The position numbers and the translations under genes were made by a program. 21,413 bases of DNA from DSOI01 sp041394885 (GTDB lineage: Bacteria; Acidobacteriota; Terriglobia; Bryobacterales; Bryobacteraceae): positions 1 to 21,413 of the forward strand of contig JAWKHI010000070.1 of NCBI GenBank assembly GCA_041394885.1. The letters are read 5' to 3'. Below the pieces are notes generated by a model. The model did no database searches and had not been told where the DNA came from. It saw only the letters and a program-made list of their open reading frames with translations. Below are positions 8,661 through 15,512 of this stretch, in pieces. Numbering within the stretch: position 1 is the first letter of the stretch; every line of letters begins with the position of its first letter.

Positions 8661-9802
8661 CGTTCCTCCTCGTTCATCCAGATCAGCGTCCGGTCAATCA
8701 ATTCGTCCAGTCCGTACCGCGGCGCGAAGCCCAGTTCGTTCGAGATGCGCGAAATGTCGGGACATGTCCGCGCGGGCGCATCCGAGGCCGCGCCGCCCAC
8801 CTCCAGTTGGCATCCGGTCCTCGCCCGGATCCGTTGCGCCAGATCGAGCACCGTCACCTCCGGCCCCGGCGCGCCCACGTTATAGGCCCTTCCGGGCGCG
8901 CCCTCGAGAAGCACCTTCCAGAACGCCACGGCGGCGTCGGCGATGTAGAGGTAGGTACGCAAAGCCTGCCCCGCCGATTGCAGCCGGATCGGCCTCCCCG
9001 CCGCCGCCTCGCGGAGAAACGAGCTCATCGCACGGGTGTCGGAGTCCCGAATTCCAGGCCCGAACACCTGGAAGGGACGCACCACCCGCACCGGCAGCCC
9101 GTGCGACCGGTGGAGCGCCATGCAGACCGCCTCGCCATACCGCTTGCTCTCCGCGTAGACCGAGCGCGCGAGCGCCGGATCCAGCCGCCCGGCATAGTCC
9201 TCCGGCGTTCCGCCGCTATTGGTTTCCGCCGATCCGTAAATCTCCCCGCTGCTGAAATACAGCACGGATTGGCACCGGCTCCGGTGCGCCCATTCGAGCC
9301 AGGCGAACACTCCCGGGCCGTTCAGCTCGAGCGTCTCCACAGGCTCCGCCATGTAGCCCGACGGTGCTCCCCGCGTCGCCGCCAGAACGAGATAGCCTCC
9401 GTCGGCCGCCTCCTCGAAGGCGCGTCTCGCGTCGTGGATCCTGTATTCGACCCCCGGAGCCTCGATGGCGTCCGAGGGCGTCCGCCGCACCACCGCCGTC
9501 AGCCGGCAAGGGCTCCGGAAGCGCTCCCGGTTGCAGTAGGCCACCGTCTCCACCATGTACCGCGCCAGCATCCCGCCGGCGCCGGTGATCACGAGCGAAG
9601 CGCCGTCGAGCCGGTCGAGCGCCGGCCCGGCGCGTTCGACGATGTCGCGCATGTCCTGGTCTATGATGCCGGACCTGGGACGCCGGGGCGCCGGGGACGA
9701 ATCCTGGCTATCAGGAGTGGCGTAAACGTCCACACTGGTCAGGCGTGGATCGGATGAGACCGGAGCGTACACTTCCTGTTCCATCGGTCGAACAGCCGCC
9801 AT
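8654..9802 (-). CDS. NAD-dependent epimerase/dehydratase (extended SDR), probable nucleotide-sugar enzyme
   Basis: This extended short-chain dehydrogenase has a Rossmann glycine motif VITGAGGMLA (71-80), a serine segment YFSSGEIYG (182-190) and the catalytic pair Tyr216/Lys220 in YAESK. VVRPFQVFGPG and the later TYLYIADAA are typical of nucleotide-sugar epimerases, dehydratases and reductases. In CDP-3,6-dideoxyhexose clusters such enzymes (RfbJ, RfbS or YerF-like) reduce or epimerise C4, a plausible role here. About 65 residues precede the Rossmann fold in the 382-residue reading, more than usual. The ATG at 9802 has no clear Shine-Dalgarno, and ATGs at codons 7 and 51 are alternatives, so the start is uncertain. 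It follows the enolase gene after 90 nt and overlaps the methyltransferase gene by 7 nt. Confidence 0.85.
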   Translation of the reverse strand: MAAVRPMEQEVYAPVSSDPRLTSVDVYATPDSQDSSPAPRRPRSGIIDQDMRDIVERAGPALDRLDGASLVITGAGGMLARYMVETVAYCNRERFRSPCRLTAVVRRTPSDAIEAPGVEYRIHDARRAFEEAADGGYLVLAATRGAPSGYMAEPVETLELNGPGVFAWLEWAHRSRCQSVLYFSSGEIYGSAETNSGGTPEDYAGRLDPALARSVYAESKRYGEAVCMALHRSHGLPVRVVRPFQVFGPGIRDSDTRAMSSFLREAAAGRPIRLQSAGQALRTYLYIADAAVAFWKVLLEGAPGRAYNVGAPGPEVTVLDLAQRIRARTGCQLEVGGAASDAPARTCPDISRISNELGFAPRYGLDELIDRTLIWMNEEERC

Positions 9803-9892
9803 GGATTAGGAAAGGCCCTGAGGATAACGTTCGCAAGCACGGAGTCCAGTTCACCGGCGCCGTCGCAAATTCCTGCAATCGTTGGAGACGTC

Positions 9893-11122
9893 CTACATCC
9901 CGCGCTCGACTTCGAGCAGCCGGTTGTATTTGGCGAGACGCTCGGACCGGGTGATGGACCCGATCTTGATTTGCCCGGCCCCGGAGGCCACGGCGAGGTC
10001 CGCGAGGAACGAGTCCTCGGTTTCGCCGGACCGGGCCGAGACCACGGCCCGCCAACCGGCCGCGCGCGCGGCGTCGATCACCTCGAAGGTTTCGGTGAGC
10101 GTGCCGATCTGGTTCATCTTGACCAGCACCGCGTTGGCCGCGCCCTCCTCGATGCCCCGCCGCAGCCGGACTGTGTTGGTGGTGAACAAATCGTCGCCGA
10201 TCAGTTGCGCGCGCGCGCCCAGCCGCGCCGTCAATTGCTTCCATCCGGCCCAGTCGTCTTCGTCGAGCGCATCCTCGATCGAAATCACCGGAAAACGGTC
10301 GCACCAGGACTCGAGCAGATCCGTCATCCCCGCCGCATCCAGCCGCCTGCCCTCGGTCTCGAGGAAATAGGCGCCGTCGCGATGGAAGTGCGAGGCCGCC
10401 ACATCGATGGCGATCGACATCCGGCCGCCGCACCCGGACGCTTCGATCGCTTCGTCGAGGATGGCGAGAGCGCGCTCGTTGGAATCGAGCGCCGGTCCCC
10501 ATCCCCCCTCATCGGCCACGCCGGTGAGCGCGTAACCGTGCTTCTCGATTGTCCGCCTGGCGAAGGCATGCACCCGGACGACGGCTTCCAGGCTATCGGC
10601 CAGCGAATCGAATCCATGCGGAATCACCAGGAAATCCTGGACCTCAATGCCGCCCAGGGTGTGCAGCCCGCCGGAGACGATATTGACCATCGGGACCGGC
10701 ATCCGCGGTTCACGATCCCCGGCCAGGCGCTTCCACAGCGGGACTCCCTGCGCCATCGCCGCCGCCCGGGCCACCGCGCACGAAACACCGAGGATGGCGT
10801 TGGCGCCGAGATTGCGCTTATCGGGCGTGCCGTCGACGGCGATCATTCTCCGGTCCACTGTCGCCTGGTCCTCGGCCGGGCACCCGCTCAAGGCCGCCTG
10901 GAGCACGCCCTCCACGTTCGCCACGGCGCGCAATACCCCGCGGCCGGCGTAGCGGGCGGGATCGCGGTCCCGCAGTTCGAGCGCCTCATGTTTGCCGGTG
11001 GAGGCCCCGGAGGGCACCTGGGCGGTCGCGGTGGTTCCATCCGACAAACGCGCTTCGACAGCCAGCGTGGGACGGCCGCGCGAATCGAGAATCTCCCAGG
11101 CCCGCAGGGTCTTGATGGTCAC
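9893..11122 (-). CDS. Divergent enolase homologue (phosphopyruvate hydratase family)
   Basis: The 409-residue protein has the whole enolase fold: loop PSGASTG (37-43), His154 in GGLH, Glu205 in DEGGWGP, metal ligands Asp240, Glu283 (SIED) and Asp310 (GDD), Lys335 in VKMNQIGTLTET, SGETED (365-370) and Lys386 in GQIKIG. Two usual active-site residues differ: the QEF glutamate (yeast Glu168) is Asp163, and the SHRSGE histidine (yeast His373) is Ala363. Enolase interconverts 2-phosphoglycerate and phosphoenolpyruvate; this copy may be a variant clade or act on a related substrate. The start is GTG at 11122, with GGAGGAG 8 nt upstream, and it forms GTGA with the stop of the kinase gene. The open frame continues upstream only because it overlaps the kinase. 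Whether a canonical eno exists elsewhere cannot be seen. Confidence 0.88.
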   Translation of the reverse strand: MTIKTLRAWEILDSRGRPTLAVEARLSDGTTATAQVPSGASTGKHEALELRDRDPARYAGRGVLRAVANVEGVLQAALSGCPAEDQATVDRRMIAVDGTPDKRNLGANAILGVSCAVARAAAMAQGVPLWKRLAGDREPRMPVPMVNIVSGGLHTLGGIEVQDFLVIPHGFDSLADSLEAVVRVHAFARRTIEKHGYALTGVADEGGWGPALDSNERALAILDEAIEASGCGGRMSIAIDVAASHFHRDGAYFLETEGRRLDAAGMTDLLESWCDRFPVISIEDALDEDDWAGWKQLTARLGARAQLIGDDLFTTNTVRLRRGIEEGAANAVLVKMNQIGTLTETFEVIDAARAAGWRAVVSARSGETEDSFLADLAVASGAGQIKIGSITRSERLAKYNRLLEVERGM

Positions 11123-12024
11123 GAAAAAATCTCCTCCATATGCTTTGGCGGATCCAAAATCATGCCGCGCGCCTGGCGGCGAACGCGTTCCCTGCCGGCT
11201 GGGGTGAGATACTCGGCCGGCGACTTGCCGTCGACCCGCGCCAGATGCAGACACCCGAGGTGCGCAATCGCGGACCGTTCGTCCACCGCCTCGGCGACAC
11301 CGCGCCAGAACTCGAGCGCCAGACCGCGGCATCCCTCAATGCCGTGGACCATCTTCAGCAGGAGGTGATTCAACAGGAAGGCGGCGTCGAAGGCCGGATC
11401 GCCGGCGTGGATCACTTCGAAGTCGATCAGCAGGACACCCTCGGCTCCGGGATCGACGAGCAGGTTTTTCGGACTGAAGTCGCCGTGCACCAGCCCGATG
11501 GGCCGGCGGCAGGCCTCGATGCGCTCGTCGAAACGTTCCCGCAAGTCCGGATGACGCCCGGCGGTGAACCGGTAGTAGGGATCGATGCGAAGCTGGTCAA
11601 AACAATGCTGGCCGGCGAAATGTTCCTTTTCCGGGGCCTGGGCGAGGGCGGCGAAGATCGCAGCCGCCCGCCGCGCCACGCCCGGATCGCAATCGCCGCG
11701 CATCAAGAGAGTCTTCCAGTCCAGGGCCCCCTCCGGCGCGGCTTCCATGCCGAAGACGAAATTTTCCCGATCCTCGAAGACCACCTCCGGCAGGGATCCC
11801 TCCGGCAGATGCGGCCGCAGCCGGCGCAGGGCGTCGCACTCGCGGTGGATGCGCTCACGGTCCGCCAGCCACTCCTCGTCCACGCGCAGGCGGCCGAGCG
11901 ACTGCTTCACGACGATGCGCCGATCACGGGAGGTGGCGAGAAACACGGCATTGGAGACACCACCGCCCAGCGCCGCAATCCGCCACTGACCCGGTGAAAC
12001 CCGCGCACGCAGATATTCCTGCAA
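11119..12024 (-). CDS. APH/choline-kinase-fold phosphotransferase
   Basis: This 301-residue small-molecule kinase has a glycine-rich N-lobe (GGGVSNAVFLAT, about 20-31), the ATP-binding Lys40 in VVKQSL, the catalytic loop HGDFSPKN (180-187, Asp182) and the metal site LIDFE (199-203, Asp201). AGDPAFDAAFLLNHLLLK follows, as in the aminoglycoside-phosphotransferase superfamily. The substrate is not evident; members phosphorylate aminoglycosides, choline, methylthioribose, homoserine or sugars. Its stop overlaps the GTG of the enolase gene, so the pair is translationally coupled and may act in sequence. The first usual start codon is TTG at 12024, without a good Shine-Dalgarno. A GGAGG farther up (about 12047-12051) sits 4 nt before an in-frame ATC, and an in-frame TAG lies upstream, so the real start is unclear. 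Confidence 0.82.
   Translation of the reverse strand: MQEYLRARVSPGQWRIAALGGGVSNAVFLATSRDRRIVVKQSLGRLRVDEEWLADRERIHRECDALRRLRPHLPEGSLPEVVFEDRENFVFGMEAAPEGALDWKTLLMRGDCDPGVARRAAAIFAALAQAPEKEHFAGQHCFDQLRIDPYYRFTAGRHPDLRERFDERIEACRRPIGLVHGDFSPKNLLVDPGAEGVLLIDFEVIHAGDPAFDAAFLLNHLLLKMVHGIEGCRGLALEFWRGVAEAVDERSAIAHLGCLHLARVDGKSPAEYLTPAGRERVRRQARGMILDPPKHMEEIFS
11131..11137 (-). promoter_or_regulatory. Ribosome binding site deciding the enolase GTG start
   Basis: GGAGGAG on the minus strand lies 8 nt before GTG 11122-11120. It lies inside the 3' end of the kinase gene and fixes the enolase start against a much longer open frame. Confidence 0.8.
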
Positions 12025-12052
12025 CGTATCGGTGTCTAAGATGCCGCCTCCA

Positions 12053-12082
12053 TTGTCCGGGGCGCCGGGGCTGTGCTACAAA
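12053..12082 (+). promoter_or_regulatory. Possible sigma70-type promoter for the ferredoxin gene
   Basis: TTGTCC (12053-12058) and TACAAA (12077-12082) are separated by 18 nt, and the ATG is 18 nt past the -10 box. This lies in the 76-nt gap between the divergent kinase and ferredoxin genes. It is a match by eye only. Confidence 0.4.
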
Positions 12083-12100
12083 AGAAGTTTACGCACATTT

Positions 12101-12361
12101 ATGGCCTACGTAATCGCGGAACCCTGCATCGGAACCAAGGACACTGCTTGCGTCGACGCTTGCCCGGTGGATTGCATCCATCCAAAGAAGGACGAGGAGA
12201 AATTCGAGTCCGAGGAGATGCTGTTCATAGATCCGGTGGAATGTATCGACTGCGGCGCTTGCGTGCCGGTGTGCCCCGTGTCGGCCATCTTCGCGCTGGA
12301 CGATCTGCCGGAGAAGTGGGCGGACTTCACGCCGAAAAACGCCGCTTACTACGGCAAATAA
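12101..12361 (+). CDS. Ferredoxin with two iron-sulfur cluster motifs (7Fe or 8Fe type)
   Basis: This is an 86-residue soluble electron carrier. Cys9, Cys17, Cys21 and Cys25 form C-x7-C-x3-CP-x2-C; Cys48, Cys51, Cys54 and Cys58 form C-x2-C-x2-C-x3-CP. The wide first spacing, with no cysteine between 9 and 17, is like 7Fe ferredoxins of the Thermus/Bacillus type ([3Fe-4S] plus [4Fe-4S]). FEKW-like residues at the end (EKWADF) are also typical. The ATG at 12101 gives the family N-terminus MAYVIAEPC. The longer open frame from 12032 adds 23 residues without family resemblance and is not used. Its 3' end overlaps the 3' end of the convergent queD gene by 13 bp. The redox partner is unknown. Confidence 0.93.
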   Translation: MAYVIAEPCIGTKDTACVDACPVDCIHPKKDEEKFESEEMLFIDPVECIDCGACVPVCPVSAIFALDDLPEKWADFTPKNAAYYGK

Positions 12362-12714
12362 ACCGCCACGCAATTGTCGGTCTCCCATACCTTGACCCGC
12401 GCGATGCGTGTGTCTTCGCCCACGTCGCTTTGCACCTGCTGCCAGATGTACCAGGCGATATTCTCCGCGGAAGGGTTCAGTTCGTCAAACGGCGGGGTTT
12501 CGTTCAGATTGGTGTGATCGAGCCGGTCAATCACGCGCTTCATGGCGGCCTTGATGTCGACGAAATCGGCCACCAGCCCACAAGCGTCGAGTGACGGACC
12601 GGTGACGGTCACCTCCACCCGGTAGTTGTGCCCGTGCAGATTCTCGCACTTTCCCTTGTAGCCGCGCAGGGCGTGGGCGGCGGCGAACACTTGCGTCACC
12701 GATGCTTCAAACAT
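12349..12714 (-). CDS. queD: 6-carboxy-5,6,7,8-tetrahydropterin synthase (QueD/PTPS family)
   Basis: This 121-residue T-fold enzyme converts dihydroneopterin triphosphate to carboxytetrahydropterin, an early step to preQ0 and queuosine. Zinc ligands His14, His27 and His29 appear in FAAAH and LHGHNY, with catalytic Cys23 four residues before His27. DHTNLN (66-71) and Glu111 in WET complete the usual active-site set. The start ATG at 12714 lies 8 nt inside the 3' end of the DinG-like helicase gene, so it is likely translated from the same mRNA. Upstream in-frame codons belong to the overlapping helicase region and are not part of the protein. A queuosine-precursor transporter gene (2135-2839) lies elsewhere in the window; queC, queE and queF are not seen. 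Confidence 0.92.
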   Translation of the reverse strand: MFEASVTQVFAAAHALRGYKGKCENLHGHNYRVEVTVTGPSLDACGLVADFVDIKAAMKRVIDRLDHTNLNETPPFDELNPSAENIAWYIWQQVQSDVGEDTRIARVKVWETDNCVAVYLP

Positions 12715-14686
12715 CGAAAAACCTTTCCACCTCGCCGCGATCGAGCGTGAAGCCGTAATCGGGGAGGCTGTCGAAAAAGATCTGACCGTAGCGCTGCTTG
12801 GTGATGCGATTGTCGAGGATCGCAAGAACACCGCGATCGGCCCGGCCGCGGATCAGGCGGCCGAATCCCTGCTTCAGCGCGATGGCGGCCGCGGGCACCT
12901 GATAATCATGGAACGGGTTGCCCTGCGCTTCGCGGATCGCCCGGCTCCGCGCCTCCACAATCGGATCCGACGGAACCGCGAACGGTAACTTATCTATGAT
13001 CACACAGCTCAACTGCTCGCCAGGAACGTCCACGCCCTGCCAGAAAGACGCCGTTGCGAACAACACGCAGTGGGGCGTGCGCCGGAATTCCTCGATGAGA
13101 GCATTGTTCGGCCCGGTTCCCTGTAGCAGGGTGGGAAATTCGATGCGGAGCGAGATCCGGTCATGAAATTGCCGCATCTGCTGGTAGCTGGTGAACAGCA
13201 CGAACGCGCGTCCGCGTGAGATTTCAAGCAGCCGCACGGTCTCGTCCACCGCCTGTTCGAGAAACGCGGGGCTGCGGGGATCGGGCAGATGCTGCGGCAC
13301 GTAGAGCAGCGCCTGGGTCTGGTAGTCGAAGTGACTCTCGACAATCAGCGAGCGGGTGTCCCGCAGGCCCAGACGTTCCTCGACGTAGGCGAAGCTCCCC
13401 TGCACCGCGAGCGTCGCGGAGGTGAGGATAGTGGTGGCGCGGTGTGTGAACAGCTTTTCCGAAAGGATCGAGGAAACGTCGATGGGTGTGGCCTCGAGAA
13501 ACATGCCGCGCCCCCGTCGCTCGCTCCAATAGACGTAGCGGTTGTCGTCGGCACGGGTCCAAAACCGAAGGTCGCTGGCAATGCCGAGCGCCCGCCGGGC
13601 GAGCGGAATGATCTCTTCCGGAGAGTTCTTGATCAGTTCGAGATGAGCGTGCGTCAGTTCGAGCACGCTCAACATGTCGCTCAATTCTCGCCGGTTCTGC
13701 TCGACAAAGGCCGCCGGATCGGCGAACCCCGCCCGCCCCTCCTTGTCCGGAAAGGCCGCGAAGAACCGCGCCGCCGTTTCATCCATCGTGGTCAGCACGC
13801 GATCCAACTCGGCCGATCCGAAGTTCTTGCGCTGCGCCACGGCGGCGATGTCACGCCGGAGTTCCTGCAACTGGTAGTTGCTCACCGAGACGCCGAAGTA
13901 CTGGCCGGCGATGTCTTCCAACTCATGCGCTTCGTCGAATACAACGGCGTCGTAATCCGGCAGCACGCCGTCGGAGTCGGCATTCTTCAGCGCGAGGTCG
14001 GCGAAGAACAAATGGTGATTCACGATGATGATGTCGCTTTCGCGCGCGCGGCGCATCATCTCGGTGATGAAGCAGCGTTCAAACTGCTGGCACTTCTGGC
14101 CGGTGCACATCTCGCGCCGGGCGTCCACCTTCGCCCAGGCCGAACTGGTTGGCGGGAGCGTGGTGATCTCGGCGCGGTCGCCGATCACGGTGGAGCGCTC
14201 CCACTCTCGGATGATCTGGAAATCGGCCACCTCCTCCAGACCCGTCAGCACCGGCTCGCGCTCGGCGTCGTAAATCTTCTGGCGGCAAGCGTAGTTGCTC
14301 CTGCCCTTCATGTAACAGACGCTGAGGGGCTTGTCGAAATGATCGGCGAGAAAGGGAACGTCCTTGAAGTAGAGCTGTTCCTGAAGCGCCTTGGTGCCGG
14401 TGGACACGATCACGCGCTTGCCGGCGAGAATGGCGGGGATGAGGTATGCAAGCGTTTTTCCGGTACCTGTGCCGGCCTCCACGATAAGATGACGGCGCTC
14501 GGCGAGCGACGCCTCCACCGCCAGCGCCATTTCCAATTGCCCCTGGCGGAATTCGTAGTTGGGATGCCACTGGCCCAGCAGTCCATTGCGCGCGAAAAAA
14601 TGCTTCGTCGTCAGGCGGCTGGGTAGAGGCGGCGCGCCGGGCCGGGCGATCGGAGTCGCGTCCCGGCCTTTCGGATCAGGGTGCAT
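12707..14686 (-). CDS. DinG/XPD-family ATP-dependent DNA helicase
   Basis: This superfamily 2 helicase of 659 residues has Walker A AGTGTGKT (71-78), motif Ia STGTKALQEQL (95-105), four cysteines placed for a [4Fe-4S] cluster (Cys134, Cys194, Cys199, Cys205) and the DEAH box VVFDEAH (248-254). ILTSATL, the QGVDVPGEQL segment and QGFGRLIRG (motif VI) follow. Relatives DinG and YoaA unwind DNA 5'-3' and act on damaged or R-loop-blocked DNA. There is no N-terminal exonuclease domain, so it is the bacterial DinG/YoaA short form. ATG 14686 is used; AGGA is nearly abutting, and a TATACT-like -10 lies about 14 nt upstream on the minus strand. It overlaps queD by 8 nt. Confidence 0.93.
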   Translation of the reverse strand: MHPDPKGRDATPIARPGAPPLPSRLTTKHFFARNGLLGQWHPNYEFRQGQLEMALAVEASLAERRHLIVEAGTGTGKTLAYLIPAILAGKRVIVSTGTKALQEQLYFKDVPFLADHFDKPLSVCYMKGRSNYACRQKIYDAEREPVLTGLEEVADFQIIREWERSTVIGDRAEITTLPPTSSAWAKVDARREMCTGQKCQQFERCFITEMMRRARESDIIIVNHHLFFADLALKNADSDGVLPDYDAVVFDEAHELEDIAGQYFGVSVSNYQLQELRRDIAAVAQRKNFGSAELDRVLTTMDETAARFFAAFPDKEGRAGFADPAAFVEQNRRELSDMLSVLELTHAHLELIKNSPEEIIPLARRALGIASDLRFWTRADDNRYVYWSERRGRGMFLEATPIDVSSILSEKLFTHRATTILTSATLAVQGSFAYVEERLGLRDTRSLIVESHFDYQTQALLYVPQHLPDPRSPAFLEQAVDETVRLLEISRGRAFVLFTSYQQMRQFHDRISLRIEFPTLLQGTGPNNALIEEFRRTPHCVLFATASFWQGVDVPGEQLSCVIIDKLPFAVPSDPIVEARSRAIREAQGNPFHDYQVPAAAIALKQGFGRLIRGRADRGVLAILDNRITKQRYGQIFFDSLPDYGFTLDRGEVERFFDV

Positions 14687-14748
14687 TCCTAGTCATCAGT
14701 ATAATCAGCGGGTCCAAGCCCACACCCCGGCGTGAGGCCGAATTGTCG

Positions 14749-14797
14749 AAAAAAAACCGGCGCGCGGGTGTCGTACACAAAAGCGCCCGCGCGCCGG
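14749..14797 (-). terminator. Strong intrinsic terminator of the PEP-CTERM gene
   Basis: A perfect 12-bp GC-rich inverted repeat (CCGGCGCGCGGG at 14757-14768 with CCCGCGCGCCGG at 14786-14797) has a 17-nt loop. It is followed on the minus strand by eight T (A-run 14749-14756). It lies 31 nt after the stop of the PEP-CTERM gene and isolates it from the helicase gene. Confidence 0.9.
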
Positions 14798-14828
14798 ACC
14801 GGAGGAGAATGGATTTTTCGATCGGTTC

Positions 14829-15512
14829 TCAGATACGGAACTTGCGCCGGCGCGCCAACCCGAGGGCGATCAAACTGGCTCCCAGAGTCATCCAGGTAGC
14901 CGGCTCAGGCACACCCGAGGTGCCGAGGAAGTCGAGTTCGACGTCCAGACCGGTCACGACGCCGGAGATGAGGATCTCGACCGCTCCGACGTTGTTGAGC
15001 GTCGCGGCGCCAAAGTCGGAAAACGGCACGAGGTAAAGATGGTCGACGTTGTCGCCCGGCAGATTCACCAACACCGAATGCGGTGTTCCGGTCGCCTGGT
15101 CGTACACCACGATCTCGACATCGCCCACATGGTCCGCGCGGGCGACGAAGGCGAAGAAAAGCGCTCCGTCGGCGAGCAGATCCACGCCGCCCAGCCCCGT
15201 CGAGTCGATGGCTGCGGTTCCTTCGGGTCCGTCCCACTGTGCAACTCCCACGCCGATGGCGTTATCGCTGGCGCTGAAGGTGAGGCGGCCCGGCTCGATC
15301 GCGTTGGAGTCCATGCGGACCTGACCACTGATGCTGAGCAGGGTTGCAACGAGATCGCGGTTCCCACCCAATACCCCTGTGTTGAGAGTCGAGGACGAGG
15401 CCGTGCCCCCGCAAGCGCCTCCGTCGCAGGCGCTCTGGTCCGACGTGAAATCGTCGATACTCAGCGCCGATGCAACCGATGCGATCACCAACAAACAAGC
15501 TAGCTTCTTCAT
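14829..15512 (-). CDS. Exported PEP-CTERM sorting-domain protein of unknown function
   Basis: The 227-residue protein has a signal peptide (MKKLACLLVIASVASALS, 1-18). A C-terminal PEP-CTERM tripartite signal follows: VPEPATW (201-207), a hydrophobic helix TLGASLIALGLA (209-220) and the basic end RRRKFRI. Such proteins are exported and processed by an exosortase, often in exopolysaccharide-producing bacteria. The middle is rich in small and acidic residues, predicted beta-rich, with Cys29 and Cys34; no known domain is recognised. The start at 15512 is preceded by AGGAGGA 12 nt upstream. A longer frame to 15548 would bury the signal peptide and is rejected. Monocistronic: it has its own terminator and a long upstream region. 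No exosortase gene is present in the window. Confidence 0.85.
   Translation of the reverse strand: MKKLACLLVIASVASALSIDDFTSDQSACDGGACGGTASSSTLNTGVLGGNRDLVATLLSISGQVRMDSNAIEPGRLTFSASDNAIGVGVAQWDGPEGTAAIDSTGLGGVDLLADGALFFAFVARADHVGDVEIVVYDQATGTPHSVLVNLPGDNVDHLYLVPFSDFGAATLNNVGAVEILISGVVTGLDVELDFLGTSGVPEPATWMTLGASLIALGLARRRKFRI

Noticed and set aside
6444..8885. An 813-codon plus-strand open frame opposite the glycosyltransferase and methyltransferase genes
   Set aside because: It is antisense to two clear genes, has no recognisable domain, and is rich in His, Arg and Pro as expected for a shadow frame in GC-rich DNA.
11123..11332. N-terminal extension of the enolase frame to 11332
   Set aside because: It overlaps the kinase gene in another frame, and the GGAGGAG before GTG 11122 plus the family N-terminus fix the shorter start.
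9971..11368. A long plus-strand open frame opposite the enolase
   Set aside because: Shadow of the enolase gene with low-complexity composition and no family resemblance.
12715..12831. N-terminal extension of the QueD frame to 12831
   Set aside because: The extra 39 residues overlap the helicase gene and do not look like QueD; ATG 12714 gives the family start.
14757..14797. Possible repeat element or regulatory palindrome between the helicase and PEP-CTERM genes
   Set aside because: Position, GC-rich stem and an eight-base T-run on the minus strand fit an intrinsic terminator better.
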